DNA of 64,000 bases from CAYRDC01 sp964422925 (GTDB lineage: Bacteria > Bacteroidota > Bacteroidia > Chitinophagales > S012-47): contig CAYRDC010000010.1 of assembly GCA_964422925.1 (NCBI GenBank), positions 24,127 to 88,126 of the forward strand, in the 5' to 3' direction. The stretch's first letter is position 1. The number at the start of each line of letters is the position of its first letter. A program made the position numbers and the translations under genes. The notes beneath the pieces are model-generated. The model was not told the DNA's origin, searched no databases, and saw nothing but the letters and a program-made list of their open reading frames with translations. Shown here piece by piece: positions 20,101-28,576 of this stretch.

Positions 20101-20794
20101 ACAACCAAAATTTGATATTGCCATTATTGATATGCAGATGCCCGATATGGACGGAAAAGAGCTATCGCGGGAAATCCGCAAAAAATGGTCCTGTGAGGAA
20201 CTGCCTATTATCATGCTTACCTCATTGGGGAAATTGCCCGATGAAGACGATAAAGGATTATATTCTGCTTACCTGACTAAACCCATACGGCATGCCGAAC
20301 TGCACCGGCTTGTAATTCATGAAATTTTAAAACGAACAGACAAAAAATCAAAACGTGCACAATTCCGGGATGAAAAAAAACAGCAAACTGCTGATAAACC
20401 AGCTAAAATTGATACTTGTAATTTAAACATTTTATTGGCCGAGGATAATGCCATTAACCAAAAAGTAGCTTTGCGTATTTTAGAAAAACTGGGCTTTCAG
20501 GCTGATATAGCCAACAATGGCCTGGAAGCCCTCGAAGCCTTGAAAAAGAAAGAATACGACCTGATCTTTATGGATGTACAAATGCCCGAAATGGACGGGC
20601 TGGAAGCTACCCGTAATATCCGGACAAAGCTGAATGGCACCATCTCCAAACAACCCCGCATTATTGCCATGACGGCCAATGCCATGAAAGAAGACCGCAA
20701 TAAATGCCTGGAGGCCGGAATGGATGATTACATCGCCAAACCCATTCAAATACCTTCCGTTGAAAAAATTATTAAGAAATGGTTTAACGTGTAA
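17156..20794 (+). CDS. Hybrid sensor histidine kinase with four PAS and two receiver domains
   Basis: A 1212-residue membrane sensor. About six hydrophobic segments occupy residues 28-180, followed by four PAS domains (about 190-300, 315-430, 440-555 and 565-675). The fourth holds a CYEVYKDNKEPCENCP cysteine cluster typical of some PAS sensors. The HisKA domain has H704 in MSHEIRTPMNAVIG. The HATPase domain shows NNALKF, DTGIGIP and GGTGLGLTI. Two receivers follow, with acceptors D992 (IIDMQMPDMDG) and D1140 (FMDVQMPEMDG). No HPt domain is fused, so an external one is required for a relay; one is encoded at 9611-10033. The start could also be the ATG pair near 17183. Confidence 0.93.
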   Translation: MCLFKTPSIMMKTVLHDSGSIQYNKVYRALMTFGAVGIPLFGFIYIWLFPNVQEYWIDRIITAGICMLALGISFTSWGKKHITSLVHISAYIITIQNLYIVSLNHFQIQYILTVILSFLVLFLAFQSLWDLTIYLLLVNMGVGVALYVSHDLAFNAEFIYLTFLFFTMIFYTVGYFNISAWRRLELNKKFLEGVINESVDAILLADQYGYIREANANAIKLLGAGSLQDIKNRHIESFMVREFSKEEKRSIQSIINQGNIWRQEEKIKPLKGEPYWGDVAMSYVKSRQKGFTIIRITDISETKAKEVELREKYNEIKRLQSILDAATDFVAMADERGQMLYINPAGRALIGLDQNEDISRLYIPDLLDESEMDRFMKELIPKTIKNKSWSGELLLKNKKTGESIVAWGSVQCSLDEEGNIKYFSTIIRDIREQRKKDKQIRQLSQAIAQSPVSVVITDTNGTIQYVNPHFSKVTGYSLKEVIGQNPRILKSGMHNAEFYRNLWNTISSGRMWRGEICNKKKNGELFWESSTISPITDQKGNIAAYVAIREDITERRFILEQLKVAKEFSETILASMNQGVAIIEEDATISYMNEPFLQIFGEDAIGSKCYEVYKDNKEPCENCPLNSGIKLGQTHTLVSKGIAGGRTFEINHTGISKPDGGKAILEVFRDVTREKEAEAALMQAKKAAEEASRAKSEFLATMSHEIRTPMNAVIGMTDLLLQTKLTPEQTEYAETIRYSGEALLSVINSILDYSKIESGKMELEEAEFALADTIADIFDLLSKKASEKGIELVYDLDPDVPAIIKSDITRLRQILINLTNNALKFTESGEIFIKVSLEKKTRTGYELKFAVKDTGIGIPEDKIDKVFQSFSQADSSTTRRYGGTGLGLTISKNLVELMGGRIWVESEEGKGTTFYFTIKTRKAESSTRRSGEIAIKGMSGKRALIVDDNKTNLNILEKQCKLWGLEPICCHSPAEAVEIINTQPKFDIAIIDMQMPDMDGKELSREIRKKWSCEELPIIMLTSLGKLPDEDDKGLYSAYLTKPIRHAELHRLVIHEILKRTDKKSKRAQFRDEKKQQTADKPAKIDTCNLNILLAEDNAINQKVALRILEKLGFQADIANNGLEALEALKKKEYDLIFMDVQMPEMDGLEATRNIRTKLNGTISKQPRIIAMTANAMKEDRNKCLEAGMDDYIAKPIQIPSVEKIIKKWFNV

Positions 20795-20827
20795 ACCAGG
20801 GGCAATTTTAAAAAAGTTTTTCAGAGG

Positions 20828-21517
20828 TCATAGGGCTTCGGGTTTATGTACGAGTATTCGTTTTCTATCGTAACGAATGATCCCTTCTTCCTGCAATTCC
20901 CGGAGCAGGGTAGTTATTGTTTGCCGGTTGGTGGCCGTCAGGTTGGCAATGTCCTGGTGGGTGAGCCCGAGGCGGATTTCCAGTTCATCCCCTACTTTCC
21001 TGCCGTGTTTCACGGCCAGAATTTTCAGAAATGTACGTATACGTTCGCTGGTTTTTTTAAACCAAAGCGTCTCCAGCTTGTTACGAATGTGAATCAGTTT
21101 CAAACCAATGAGCTTGGTTACCTGCAGGTTCAGCTTGGGATTGCGTTCCAGTATGCGGCTGAAATCCCGGATTTTCACTTTGCACAAGATACAATCTTCC
21201 AATGCTTCAGCCAGTTCATCACGCTGGGCTGTTTCCGATACCAGGGCCAGTTCACCGAACAATTCTCCCGGACCAAGGATGGTAAAAACCACTTCCCGGC
21301 CGTCTTCCTGGTATTTGGCAATTTTCACCCTCCCTTTTTTCAGGAAATAAACTGTATCCGACTCATCCTGGGGAAAATAAATAAACGAACCCTTCGGCAC
21401 CTCGCACATATTGGAGGTATGGTTCAAAAATTCCCTCTCTTCCGGCTTAAGTACTTTGAGCAGGTTGAACTGCTCCAGGTACCATAACTTGCTGTTTTCC
21501 TGGCTGATTATTTCCAT
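20828..21517 (-). CDS. Crp/Fnr-family transcriptional regulator
   Basis: A 229-residue regulator. An N-terminal cyclic-nucleotide-binding-type beta barrel (about 25-140) contains PGELFGELALVSETAQRDELAEALED. A dimerisation helix and a winged helix-turn-helix follow (about 150-225), with GLTHQDIANLTATNRQTITTLLRELQEEGII as the recognition region. The barrel lacks an obvious N-terminal four-cysteine FNR cluster, so a small molecule rather than an Fe-S cluster is the likelier signal (inference). It converges on the hybrid kinase and diverges from a small lipoprotein gene. Targets are unknown. Confidence 0.9.
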   Translation of the reverse strand: MEIISQENSKLWYLEQFNLLKVLKPEEREFLNHTSNMCEVPKGSFIYFPQDESDTVYFLKKGRVKIAKYQEDGREVVFTILGPGELFGELALVSETAQRDELAEALEDCILCKVKIRDFSRILERNPKLNLQVTKLIGLKLIHIRNKLETLWFKKTSERIRTFLKILAVKHGRKVGDELEIRLGLTHQDIANLTATNRQTITTLLRELQEEGIIRYDRKRILVHKPEAL

Positions 21518-21567
21518 GCTTGTTTATTACAACAACATCCGGGCTGCAAATTGTTCAAACCTGACCG

Positions 21568-21575
21568 TATATTTG
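21568..21575 (+). promoter_or_regulatory. Candidate -7 box TATATTTG
   Basis: A perfect TAnnTTTG match 36 bp before the ATG at 21611. The nearest upstream TTG (21551-21553) is closer than the usual -33 spacing. Confidence 0.45.
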
Positions 21576-21610
21576 GACTTATATTTACTCAGGAAACTCC
21601 AAAAAACACT

Positions 21611-21964
21611 ATGCGCAAGATACAATGGCCCTTTTTGATAATTATCCTTCTGTTTTCAGGATGCCTGATCCAGAGCCGGTTACCCTCCGGTATTCCGCGA
21701 TGGCTCAAACAAAAGATAAGTACCCTGGAAGCACAACCCGTACAAAATCCGCCTGCTGCCGTGTATGAATATGAATACTTGGGCGAGACGGTTTATTATT
21801 TCCCTCCCCGCTGCTGCGATATCTTCAGCGAGCTGTACGACCATAAAGGTAATCTAATTTGCCACCCGGACGGGGGCATTACCGGAATGGGTGACGGCCA
21901 ATGCCCTGAATTTTTCCTGAAAGCCAGGCTCATCCGGCTCGTATGGCAAGACCCGAGGGAATGA
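21611..21964 (+). CDS. Small lipoprotein, CCD/PDGG family (copy A)
   Basis: A 117-residue protein starting at the ATG at 21611, with a lipoprotein signal (LLFSGC, Cys at 18). The mature part has VQNPPAAVYEYEY, a CCDIFSELYD motif, then HPDGGITGMGDGQCP and a C-terminal LVWQDPRE. The same arrangement recurs at 27987-28355 in this window, so the two are paralogues. From memory the family is an uncharacterised Bacteroidota domain (possibly DUF6970; number not certain). The conserved Cys residues and glycine-rich loop suggest a disulfide-stabilised fold. Function unknown. Confidence 0.8.
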   Translation: MRKIQWPFLIIILLFSGCLIQSRLPSGIPRWLKQKISTLEAQPVQNPPAAVYEYEYLGETVYYFPPRCCDIFSELYDHKGNLICHPDGGITGMGDGQCPEFFLKARLIRLVWQDPRE

Positions 21965-22032
21965 TCTTTCCATGTTGTTAAGGTTCTTTCGCAGGGTTTC
22001 CTTAAATTTAGGTTATCCTAAACCAACGATCT

Positions 22033-25000
22033 ATGAAAACATTTGCGGCCTTCCGCCTGGCGGCTGCCGTCCTGGTCCTGCTTTTGGCTTCCTGTAAGGA
22101 AAAACCTGCTTCCCGGGAACCTGAACATGCCGCTTCCGGATTTACCATTCTGTCCAGCGGGCAAACCGGCCTCGCGTTTACCAACACCATCAACGACAGC
22201 CCCGAACTGAATTACTTCAACTACCAGTATCTCTACAACGGAGGGGGTGTAGCAGCCGGAGATATCAACGGAGACGGCCTGCCGGACCTGTTTTTCACGG
22301 CCAACATGGGCCCGAACCGGCTCTACCTGAACAAGAGCGGCCTGCAATTTGAAGACATCACGCAATCGGCCGGTGTGGCCGGTCACACAGGCTGGACCAC
22401 CGGCTGCGCCATGCTTGACATCAACGAAGACGGCCTGCTCGATATCTACGTGTGCTATTCCGGCCGGAACCCGAAGGACCAGCGCAGGAACGAACTATTC
22501 ATAAACCTCGGAAACGGCAAATTCCGTGAATCGGCTGCCGCCTACGGGCTCGATGATCCGGGTTACAGCACCCAGATTTACCCCATCGACTATGACCTGG
22601 ATGGTGACCCCGATCTTTTCCTGCTGAGCCACCGCGTGGATTTTTACAACACCGGCTCGGTGCTGAACCCGGACCCTACACGCACCCAGGATGAACCTAA
22701 CACCGATAAATTGTTCCGCAACAACGGGGACGGCACCTTTACCAATGTCACCGCGGAAGCGGGGCTCATAAACCGCGCCTTCGGCCTCAGCGCCACCATC
22801 ATGGATTTCAACGAAGACGGATGGCCCGATATCTACGTGGCTAATGACTTTCTGGAACCCGACATGCTTTATATCAACAACGGAAACGGCACCTTCACCG
22901 AACGCTGCAACGAAATGCTCCGGCATGTTTCATTCTATGGCATGGGCAGCGATGCCGCAGATATCAACAATGACGGCCACAGCGACCTCTATGTGCTCGA
23001 CATGGCGCCACCGGAACATGCCAAATCCAAGCGCCTGATGGCTTCTATGAGCACTGAAGGGTTCTGGAAAATGATACAATTCGGTTACAATTACCAGTAC
23101 ATGATCAATACCCTGCAGCTGAACCGCGGGCGGGGGCACTTCAGCGAAATAGCCCAGATGGCCGGCCTCGACAAGACCGACTGGAGCTGGGCCCCGCTCT
23201 TCCTCGACTTCGACAATGACGGCTGGCAGGACGCCTTCGTGACCAACGGCATCAAGTACGATGTGACGGACAACGACTTCAAGATCTGGCTGCAGGAAAA
23301 AATAGCCGCGGAGGGCCAGGCACTCGACTTCAACGAAGTGATGAGCCGCATGCCGCGTTCGGAAGTAGCCAATTTCTTCCTCAGGAATGAAGGCAACCTG
23401 CATTTCCGCAAAATGAATGCGGAATGGGGCCTGACGGCCACCCAGCACAGCAACGGGGCCGCCTGGGCCGACCTGGACGGGGATGGTGACCAAGACCTCG
23501 TGGTGAACAACGTGGACCAGCCCGTACAGGTGTACCGAAACGACACGCACGGCAACCATTACCTGAAGCTCCGCTTTGAGGGGCCGGAAGGCAACCGCTG
23601 GGGTATCGGTGCCCGGGTGGAACTCGTTTCGAAAAACGGCATCCAGGCCGCGGATTTTTACTGGGTGCGCGGTTATCAGTCCTCCGTGGAGCCGGTGATG
23701 CATTTCGGGCTGGGCAGTGTGGAAACCGTATCGGAAATACGTGTCACCTGGCCGGACGGGAAAGTGACCCGACTGCTCAGCCAGGCAGCCGACCGGACCC
23801 TCACCATCCGTTACGCGGATGCCGGGGAACCGGAGAATGAGCCGGAGACAGCGCCCCTGTTCAGGCTTGTACAGCCTGCGGGGTTGGCATTCACCCACCG
23901 TGAGCAGCCCTATGACGATTTCGCGCGTGAGCTGCTGTTGCCCCACAAGGAATCGGAATCGGGGCCCAGGCTTAGCGCGGCCGATGTGGACGGGGACGGT
24001 TTGCAAGACCTCTTCATCGGTGGCGCGGCCGGGCAGGCCGGGCGGCTCTTCCTCCAGAACCCGGACGGCTCCTTCTCGGAAGCCCCGGCCCAGCCCTGGG
24101 AACGGCACAGCGCCTGCGAAGACCTCGGTTCCCTGTTCTTTGACGCAGACGGGGATGGGGACCCCGACCTCTACGTGTGCAGCGGCAGCAATGAATTCGA
24201 CTCCACCGACCAGCGCCTGCAGGATCGACTTTACCTCAACGATGGCCACGGGCGGTTTACCTGGCAGGCAAACGCCCTGCCCCGCATGATCTCCAGCACC
24301 GCCTGCGTAACCGCGGCCGATATAGACGGAGACGGTGACCAGGACCTCTTCGTGGGCGGGCGCGTCACACCGGGTAAGTACCCTTTCCCGCCCCGGTCGT
24401 GGCTGTTGCGCAATGACGGGGGCAAATTCACCGATATCACCCGGGAAACCAACCCCGCCCTGCTGCGGCCGGGCATGGTCACCTCGGCCTGCTTTGCCGA
24501 TGCGGACGGTAACGGCACCTCCGACCTCCTGCTGGCCGGGGAATGGATGCCCCTGCGCCTCTTCCTCAACCAAAACAGCACCCTGGCCGAAGCGGAAAAT
24601 GCCGGCTTCGACTCCACCAGCGGATGGTGGTTCTCCATCACCCCGGCCGACCTGGACGGGGACGGGGATGTGGACTTCATAGCGGGCAACATCGGGCTGA
24701 ACAACAAGTTCCACCCTTCTCCGCGAAAGCCCTTTCATGTGTTTTGCAGCGACTTTGACCACAACGGCACCTTCGACATCGTGCTGGCCACCTCCACCAC
24801 GAACCGGAACTTCTGGCCCGTGCGCGGGCGCGAGTGTTCCAGCCAGCAGATGCCGTTTATCAAGCAGAAGTTCCCCACCTACAAGAGCTTTGCCGAGGCC
24901 TACCTGACAGATATCTACTCTCCGGAAGCCCTCGACAGCGCCTTCCGGCTCGATGCCTACGAGTTCCGGAGCTGCATCTTGCGCAATGACGGCAGCGGGC

Positions 25001-25332
25001 ACTTCACCCTGGAACCCCTGCCGCCCCTGGCACAGATTGCCCCCGTCATGGCCTCGGTGGTCACCGACCTGAACGGGGACGGCCTGCAGGACCTCGTGAT
25101 TGCCGGCAATTGGTGGGGAGCCGAAGTGGAAACCGTGCGTTACGATGCCGGCCTGGGCCTCTGCCTCCTGGGAGACGGCCAGGGCGGTTTCACCCCGGTT
25201 CCCGCCTCCGAAAGCGGCCTGTATACGAACGGCAACGTGCACGGTATGGCCTGGCTGCCCCGCCCCGATGGCGGCCGTTGGCTGGTCACCGGCTCATCCA
25301 ACGGGCCGGTGGAGGTGTGGGAAATAAAATAA
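22033..25332 (+). CDS. FG-GAP/VCBS repeat lipoprotein with ASPIC/UnbV domain
   Basis: A 1099-residue lipoprotein (LLLASC, Cys at 21) built from many FG-GAP/VCBS repeats with calcium-loop signatures such as DINGDGLPDLF, DFNEDGWPDIY, DLDGDGDQDLVV and DADGDGDPDLYVC, a likely integrin-like beta-propeller. An ASPIC/UnbV domain lies near 510-580 (RWGIGARVELVS ... HFGLGSVETVSEIRVTWPDG), followed by a second repeat block. CRTAC-like proteins of this type are abundant in Bacteroidota and are placed on the cell surface. The gene is visibly GC-richer than the genes before it. It stands alone, and the substrate is unknown. Confidence 0.93.
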   Translation: MKTFAAFRLAAAVLVLLLASCKEKPASREPEHAASGFTILSSGQTGLAFTNTINDSPELNYFNYQYLYNGGGVAAGDINGDGLPDLFFTANMGPNRLYLNKSGLQFEDITQSAGVAGHTGWTTGCAMLDINEDGLLDIYVCYSGRNPKDQRRNELFINLGNGKFRESAAAYGLDDPGYSTQIYPIDYDLDGDPDLFLLSHRVDFYNTGSVLNPDPTRTQDEPNTDKLFRNNGDGTFTNVTAEAGLINRAFGLSATIMDFNEDGWPDIYVANDFLEPDMLYINNGNGTFTERCNEMLRHVSFYGMGSDAADINNDGHSDLYVLDMAPPEHAKSKRLMASMSTEGFWKMIQFGYNYQYMINTLQLNRGRGHFSEIAQMAGLDKTDWSWAPLFLDFDNDGWQDAFVTNGIKYDVTDNDFKIWLQEKIAAEGQALDFNEVMSRMPRSEVANFFLRNEGNLHFRKMNAEWGLTATQHSNGAAWADLDGDGDQDLVVNNVDQPVQVYRNDTHGNHYLKLRFEGPEGNRWGIGARVELVSKNGIQAADFYWVRGYQSSVEPVMHFGLGSVETVSEIRVTWPDGKVTRLLSQAADRTLTIRYADAGEPENEPETAPLFRLVQPAGLAFTHREQPYDDFARELLLPHKESESGPRLSAADVDGDGLQDLFIGGAAGQAGRLFLQNPDGSFSEAPAQPWERHSACEDLGSLFFDADGDGDPDLYVCSGSNEFDSTDQRLQDRLYLNDGHGRFTWQANALPRMISSTACVTAADIDGDGDQDLFVGGRVTPGKYPFPPRSWLLRNDGGKFTDITRETNPALLRPGMVTSACFADADGNGTSDLLLAGEWMPLRLFLNQNSTLAEAENAGFDSTSGWWFSITPADLDGDGDVDFIAGNIGLNNKFHPSPRKPFHVFCSDFDHNGTFDIVLATSTTNRNFWPVRGRECSSQQMPFIKQKFPTYKSFAEAYLTDIYSPEALDSAFRLDAYEFRSCILRNDGSGHFTLEPLPPLAQIAPVMASVVTDLNGDGLQDLVIAGNWWGAEVETVRYDAGLGLCLLGDGQGGFTPVPASESGLYTNGNVHGMAWLPRPDGGRWLVTGSSNGPVEVWEIK

Positions 25333-25608
25333 ACCATGTGCAGATTGAACTTATCAGGACTCTGTCCGGTAACTAAACCATAACTGGTTTTTGGTAAGAA
25401 CAGCCAGTGGCTTGTTTTATAATATTGCACTGCACTTTGGCGCATTTGTTGAAATCCTGTTCCGCCAGGACATTCATCTTTATACGCCAAGAAGGAAGTA
25501 CGTGAAAAAAAATAATTTTGACTTTACTATACCGGCCTGTCATTTCGCAACAGGCTATTTACCCAATGAAGAATAAATGGAAAAAATTTTAACCTCTAAA
25601 AAGCAACA

Positions 25609-26088
25609 ATGATGGGAAAATCCACGGTTTTAACCCTTTTATTCTTGGCTGGAATCTTATCTTTTTCCTGCAACGGTGGCGGAAAAACCAATAAGGAAGA
25701 AATGAAGGTTTCTGAGAACTCAAATGCCGTTACACCAAATACCGATAACCGGGTTTCTTTACATCTGAATCCCTTGCAAAAACAGAAACAACTGAAAATG
25801 ATGAGAAACCATTTGGCGTCAATCCAAAAAATAATCGGACTTCTCGCAGAAGAAAAATATGACGAGGCCTCAAGAATTGCGTCTGCCAAATTGGGCTCAA
25901 CCCCTGAAATGACCAAAATGTGTTCTTCCTATGGCAATGAGGAATTTGCCAATATCGGATTGAATTTTCATACCAGTGCGGATAAAATGAGCGAAATTTT
26001 CAAAGAAAAAAATGAAAGCAGTTCACTGGAAGCGCTGGCGAATACAATGAATTACTGTGTTCAATGTCATGCCGCTTTTAAACAATAA
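25609..26088 (+). CDS. Lipoprotein monohaem cytochrome c (c'/c556-like)
   Basis: A 159-residue protein with a lipoprotein signal (LSFSC, Cys at 21), a low-complexity linker and a predicted all-helical domain. It ends in a single haem-binding CVQCH (150-154) only five residues from the C-terminus. A helical bundle with CxxCH at its C-terminus is the hallmark of the cytochrome c'/c556 group. It would be tethered in the periplasm and could carry electrons or bind small gases (inference). ATG 25609 is followed by a second ATG; either would give the same signal peptide. No redox partner is adjacent. Confidence 0.8.
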   Translation: MMGKSTVLTLLFLAGILSFSCNGGGKTNKEEMKVSENSNAVTPNTDNRVSLHLNPLQKQKQLKMMRNHLASIQKIIGLLAEEKYDEASRIASAKLGSTPEMTKMCSSYGNEEFANIGLNFHTSADKMSEIFKEKNESSSLEALANTMNYCVQCHAAFKQ

Positions 26089-26357
26089 GAAATAAAACAT
26101 CTTTTTCTACCAAGTATACCTTCCATAACTGAAAAGCAGAGGCTTTGAACATGAAATAATCTTACCTTTTCCCGGAGGGCCTGGGATGCGGAAAGGATTC
26201 CCTGAAAGCCATTTCCGGTGTCTTCAGGAATAGCAATGACTGAAATTTATTTGGATTATCTGGCGGAAAATGACACGCACAAAGACGTTTCCTTCGCAAT
26301 TCAGTTCAGGACATAATTACGAACCTGTATTGTTCACACCCTCCATTTTTAGATTTC

Positions 26358-26375
26358 TGGTCATCATGATGACCA
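26358..26375. promoter_or_regulatory. 18-bp perfect palindrome, candidate operator
   Basis: TGGTCATCATGATGACCA is its own reverse complement. A further half-site TGGTCAT lies at 26390-26396, about 15 bp away. The pair is about 180 bp upstream of the promoter at 26553, and no gene lies between them. Confidence 0.4.
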
Positions 26376-26524
26376 ATAGTTATAACTTTTGGTCATTTTG
26401 AAATAATTCAAACATGGCCAGGCTATGGGTCTTCACGGTGTATGGCCCGTTCAAGTCCGGCATTATCAAATCGTCTATTAACTAATTACCGCGCTTCTGA
26501 TTTTTATAAGCATTATTTATAGTT

Positions 26525-26560
26525 TTTGCAAATAAAAAAATTCCTTTTACACTATCTTTG
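26525..26560 (+). promoter_or_regulatory. Bacteroidota promoter
   Basis: TATCTTTG at 26553-26560 matches TAnnTTTG exactly, with TTTG at 26525-26528 as a -33 element. The 24-bp spacing is slightly long. Transcription would start near 26567, 22 bp before the ATG at 26589. Confidence 0.5.
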
Positions 26561-26588
26561 TTCTGGAAGAAGGCCCGTTCCCTCTCAC

Positions 26589-27147
26589 ATGAAAAAGAAT
26601 TATCTTAAAAGTGTCATCGCCTTGTTTGAATACTATAAATCATTGGGTGACAAGACCTTTGCGCAGCTCAGCGATGAAGAGCTCTTCACCGTGCCGGCCC
26701 CGGAATCCAATTCCATAGCCGTTATCGTGAACCACCTGTGGGGCAATATGCTTTCACGGTGGACCGATTTTCTGTCGAGTGACGGGGAAAAGCCCTGGCG
26801 AGCGGGACCTCGAGTTTGAAAACGTGATCCGTACCCGGGAGGAACTGCTGGAAAAATGGGAAGCGGGCTGGAACTGCCTGTTTAACGTTTTGAAAAGCAT
26901 CACTCCGGAAGATTTCAGCCGGCAGGTATACATCCGCAACCAGGCCCACACCATTCCGGAGGCCGTCAACCGGCAGCTCGGGCATTACGCCTACCATGTG
27001 GGGCAGATCGTGTTCCTGGGCAAGATGCTGAAAGGCCCCGCCTGGCAGAGCCTGTCCATTCCGAGGGGGAAATCGGCCGAATTCAACCGGGACAAGTTCA
27101 CCCGCGGCCGGCATGCCGGCCACTTTTCGGACGACACGCCCCGTTGA
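26589..27147 (+). pseudogene. DinB-like (DUF1572) protein, frameshifted
   Basis: Two frames together give one DinB-superfamily DUF1572-type protein. The first, from the ATG at 26589, encodes about 75 residues ending DGEKPWRAG. The second continues from about 26800 with ERDLEFENVIRTREELLEKW to the stop at 27145-27147. The family normally reads DGEKxWRxRDxEFE without a break, so about two bases are missing, or one extra, near 26803-26807. The downstream half keeps conserved HTIPEAVNRQLGHYAYHVGQIVFLGKM, which includes the metal-binding histidines. The lesion looks recent, or could be an assembly error, because both halves are otherwise well preserved. Confidence 0.8.
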
Positions 27148-27254
27148 ACGCCTGCCTTCCAGCTATTCCGTGACACCGGTCATTGGTTATTGCCGCATGC
27201 TTTCCCTAAATTCCGCCCTGGAATGGTTTGACAACTATCAGAGGAGGCTGCACT

Positions 27255-27887
27255 ATGAAGGAGCTGGTTGATACGGTGATTTCCGCTGTCCTGCAGGTGG
27301 CCGTTTTCACCCTGATTCCTTACCTGTTTTTCCTGTTCCGGAAGGATAAGACGGTTTCTTTCCGCGAGTACATCGGATTTTACAAACCCACCGGGCGTTC
27401 GGTGGCATGGGTACTGCTGGCCGCCCTGCTCATCCTGGCCATTGGCACGGGAATGATCCTGGCTGACGAACAGGTCCGCGAGGCCGTGTTCTCCCCCGAC
27501 AGTGTCACAGGTCAATTCAGGCAGGCGGGCCTGCATGTCACTACGGTGGTGTCGCTGCTGGTGATTGCCCTGGTGAAGACTTCCCTTTCGGAGGAAATCC
27601 TGTTCAGGGGCTTCATCGCCAGGCGGTTGGTCCGCAGGTTCGGCTTTGCCACCGGGAACACCCTGCAGGCGGTCCTGTTCGGGCTGGTGCATCTGTTGCT
27701 GTTCTATTCGCTCACCGCTACGGGCCGGGTCTTCCCCCTGGTGTTCATCTTCCTGTTCTCCACCATGGCCGGTTGGGTCATCGGGTACATCAAGGAGAAA
27801 CTGGCCCGGGGCAGCATCATCCCGGGCTGGATTGCCCACGGGCTGGGCAACACCGTGTCTTACACCCTGATTGCCTTTGTCCTTTGA
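27255..27887 (+). CDS. CPBP/CAAX-type intramembrane metalloprotease
   Basis: A 210-residue multi-pass membrane protein of the CPBP (Abi/CAAX protease) family. The family's metal-ligand motifs are intact: SEEILFRGF (E113, E114, R118), FGLVHLL and WIAHGLGN. In bacteria such proteins process peptides or membrane proteins, and many are uncharacterised. The ATG at 27255 is chosen over an upstream TTG because it leads straight into the first hydrophobic segment. It sits alone between a broken gene and a small lipoprotein gene, so context gives no substrate. Confidence 0.88.
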   Translation: MKELVDTVISAVLQVAVFTLIPYLFFLFRKDKTVSFREYIGFYKPTGRSVAWVLLAALLILAIGTGMILADEQVREAVFSPDSVTGQFRQAGLHVTTVVSLLVIALVKTSLSEEILFRGFIARRLVRRFGFATGNTLQAVLFGLVHLLLFYSLTATGRVFPLVFIFLFSTMAGWVIGYIKEKLARGSIIPGWIAHGLGNTVSYTLIAFVL

Positions 27888-27986
27888 AACCAGGCAGGCA
27901 GCGGCCGGTATCCGGACCTGCGCAATGAAACCTTGTCAGATGCGTTTGCTAATTTATATGGGTTAACCACAAAATTCATCCGCCCG

Positions 27987-28355
27987 ATGAGAAAAAACAT
28001 TTTCCGGAAACCTGTATTCTTTGCATCCATTTTTCTTTTGACTCTTGCCGGAATATACTGCCGGGCACCGGAGGTGAAAACCGATGTACCTCCCTGCATC
28101 AGGACGATGATACGGAAGATGAAACTCAAACCGGTACAGAACCCGCCTGGCGAAGTCTGGAAGTGGGAGGTGGACGGACAAACCTATTACTACGTGACTT
28201 CCGACTGCTGCGACCAATTTAACTGGCTGTATGATGAAGACTGCAACCAGGTTTGCGCCCCGGACGGTGGTTTCACGGGCGCAGGAGACGGCAACTGCCC
28301 CGTCTTCAACGGACCGGTTGTAAAGACCCTGGTCTGGCGCGACAAGCGGCAGTGA
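27987..28355 (+). CDS. Small exported protein, CCD/PDGG family (copy B)
   Basis: A 122-residue paralogue of the protein at 21611-21964, starting at the ATG at 27987. The signal region ends at Cys 25 (LAGIYC), which is a poor lipobox, so it may be a lipoprotein or a soluble exported protein. The mature part repeats the signature: KPVQNPPGEVWKWEV, TSDCCDQFNWLYD, CAPDGGFTGAGDGNCP and TLVWRDKRQ. Cysteines and the Gly-rich loop are the best-conserved positions between the copies. Function unknown. Confidence 0.78.
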   Translation: MRKNIFRKPVFFASIFLLTLAGIYCRAPEVKTDVPPCIRTMIRKMKLKPVQNPPGEVWKWEVDGQTYYYVTSDCCDQFNWLYDEDCNQVCAPDGGFTGAGDGNCPVFNGPVVKTLVWRDKRQ

Positions 28356-28576
28356 GTCCTCTTACAAACCGGAAACCGGGTACAAAGCGGTGGTTTCCCT
28401 CCTGGCCCTATCAGACAAAGAAGGCCGCACGGCTTCCAAGGTGGTGGCGCACTGAAAAGGGCGCTGCGGGTTTCCAAAAAATTTGCTACCTTAACATTTG
28501 GAAAAATAATCTGTATTCCGGGCAACAGTCCATGGCAATACACGTTTCTTTTCCGGAACTTTTAAGGTCTTTTGTT

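Larger units (their letters stand above)
26089..26588. other. 500-bp intergenic region
   Basis: No convincing gene is seen. The region holds an 18-bp palindrome with a nearby half-site and, at its end, a Bacteroidota promoter for the DinB-like gene; both are listed separately. Confidence 0.6.

Noticed and set aside
22930..25242. A 770-codon minus-strand frame
   Set aside because: It is the GC-rich shadow of the FG-GAP protein; the many Val/Gly/His residues are the antisense of Asp-rich calcium loops.
27180..27839. A 219-codon minus-strand frame rich in Gln and Asp
   Set aside because: Antisense of the CPBP protease gene, which has its catalytic motifs.
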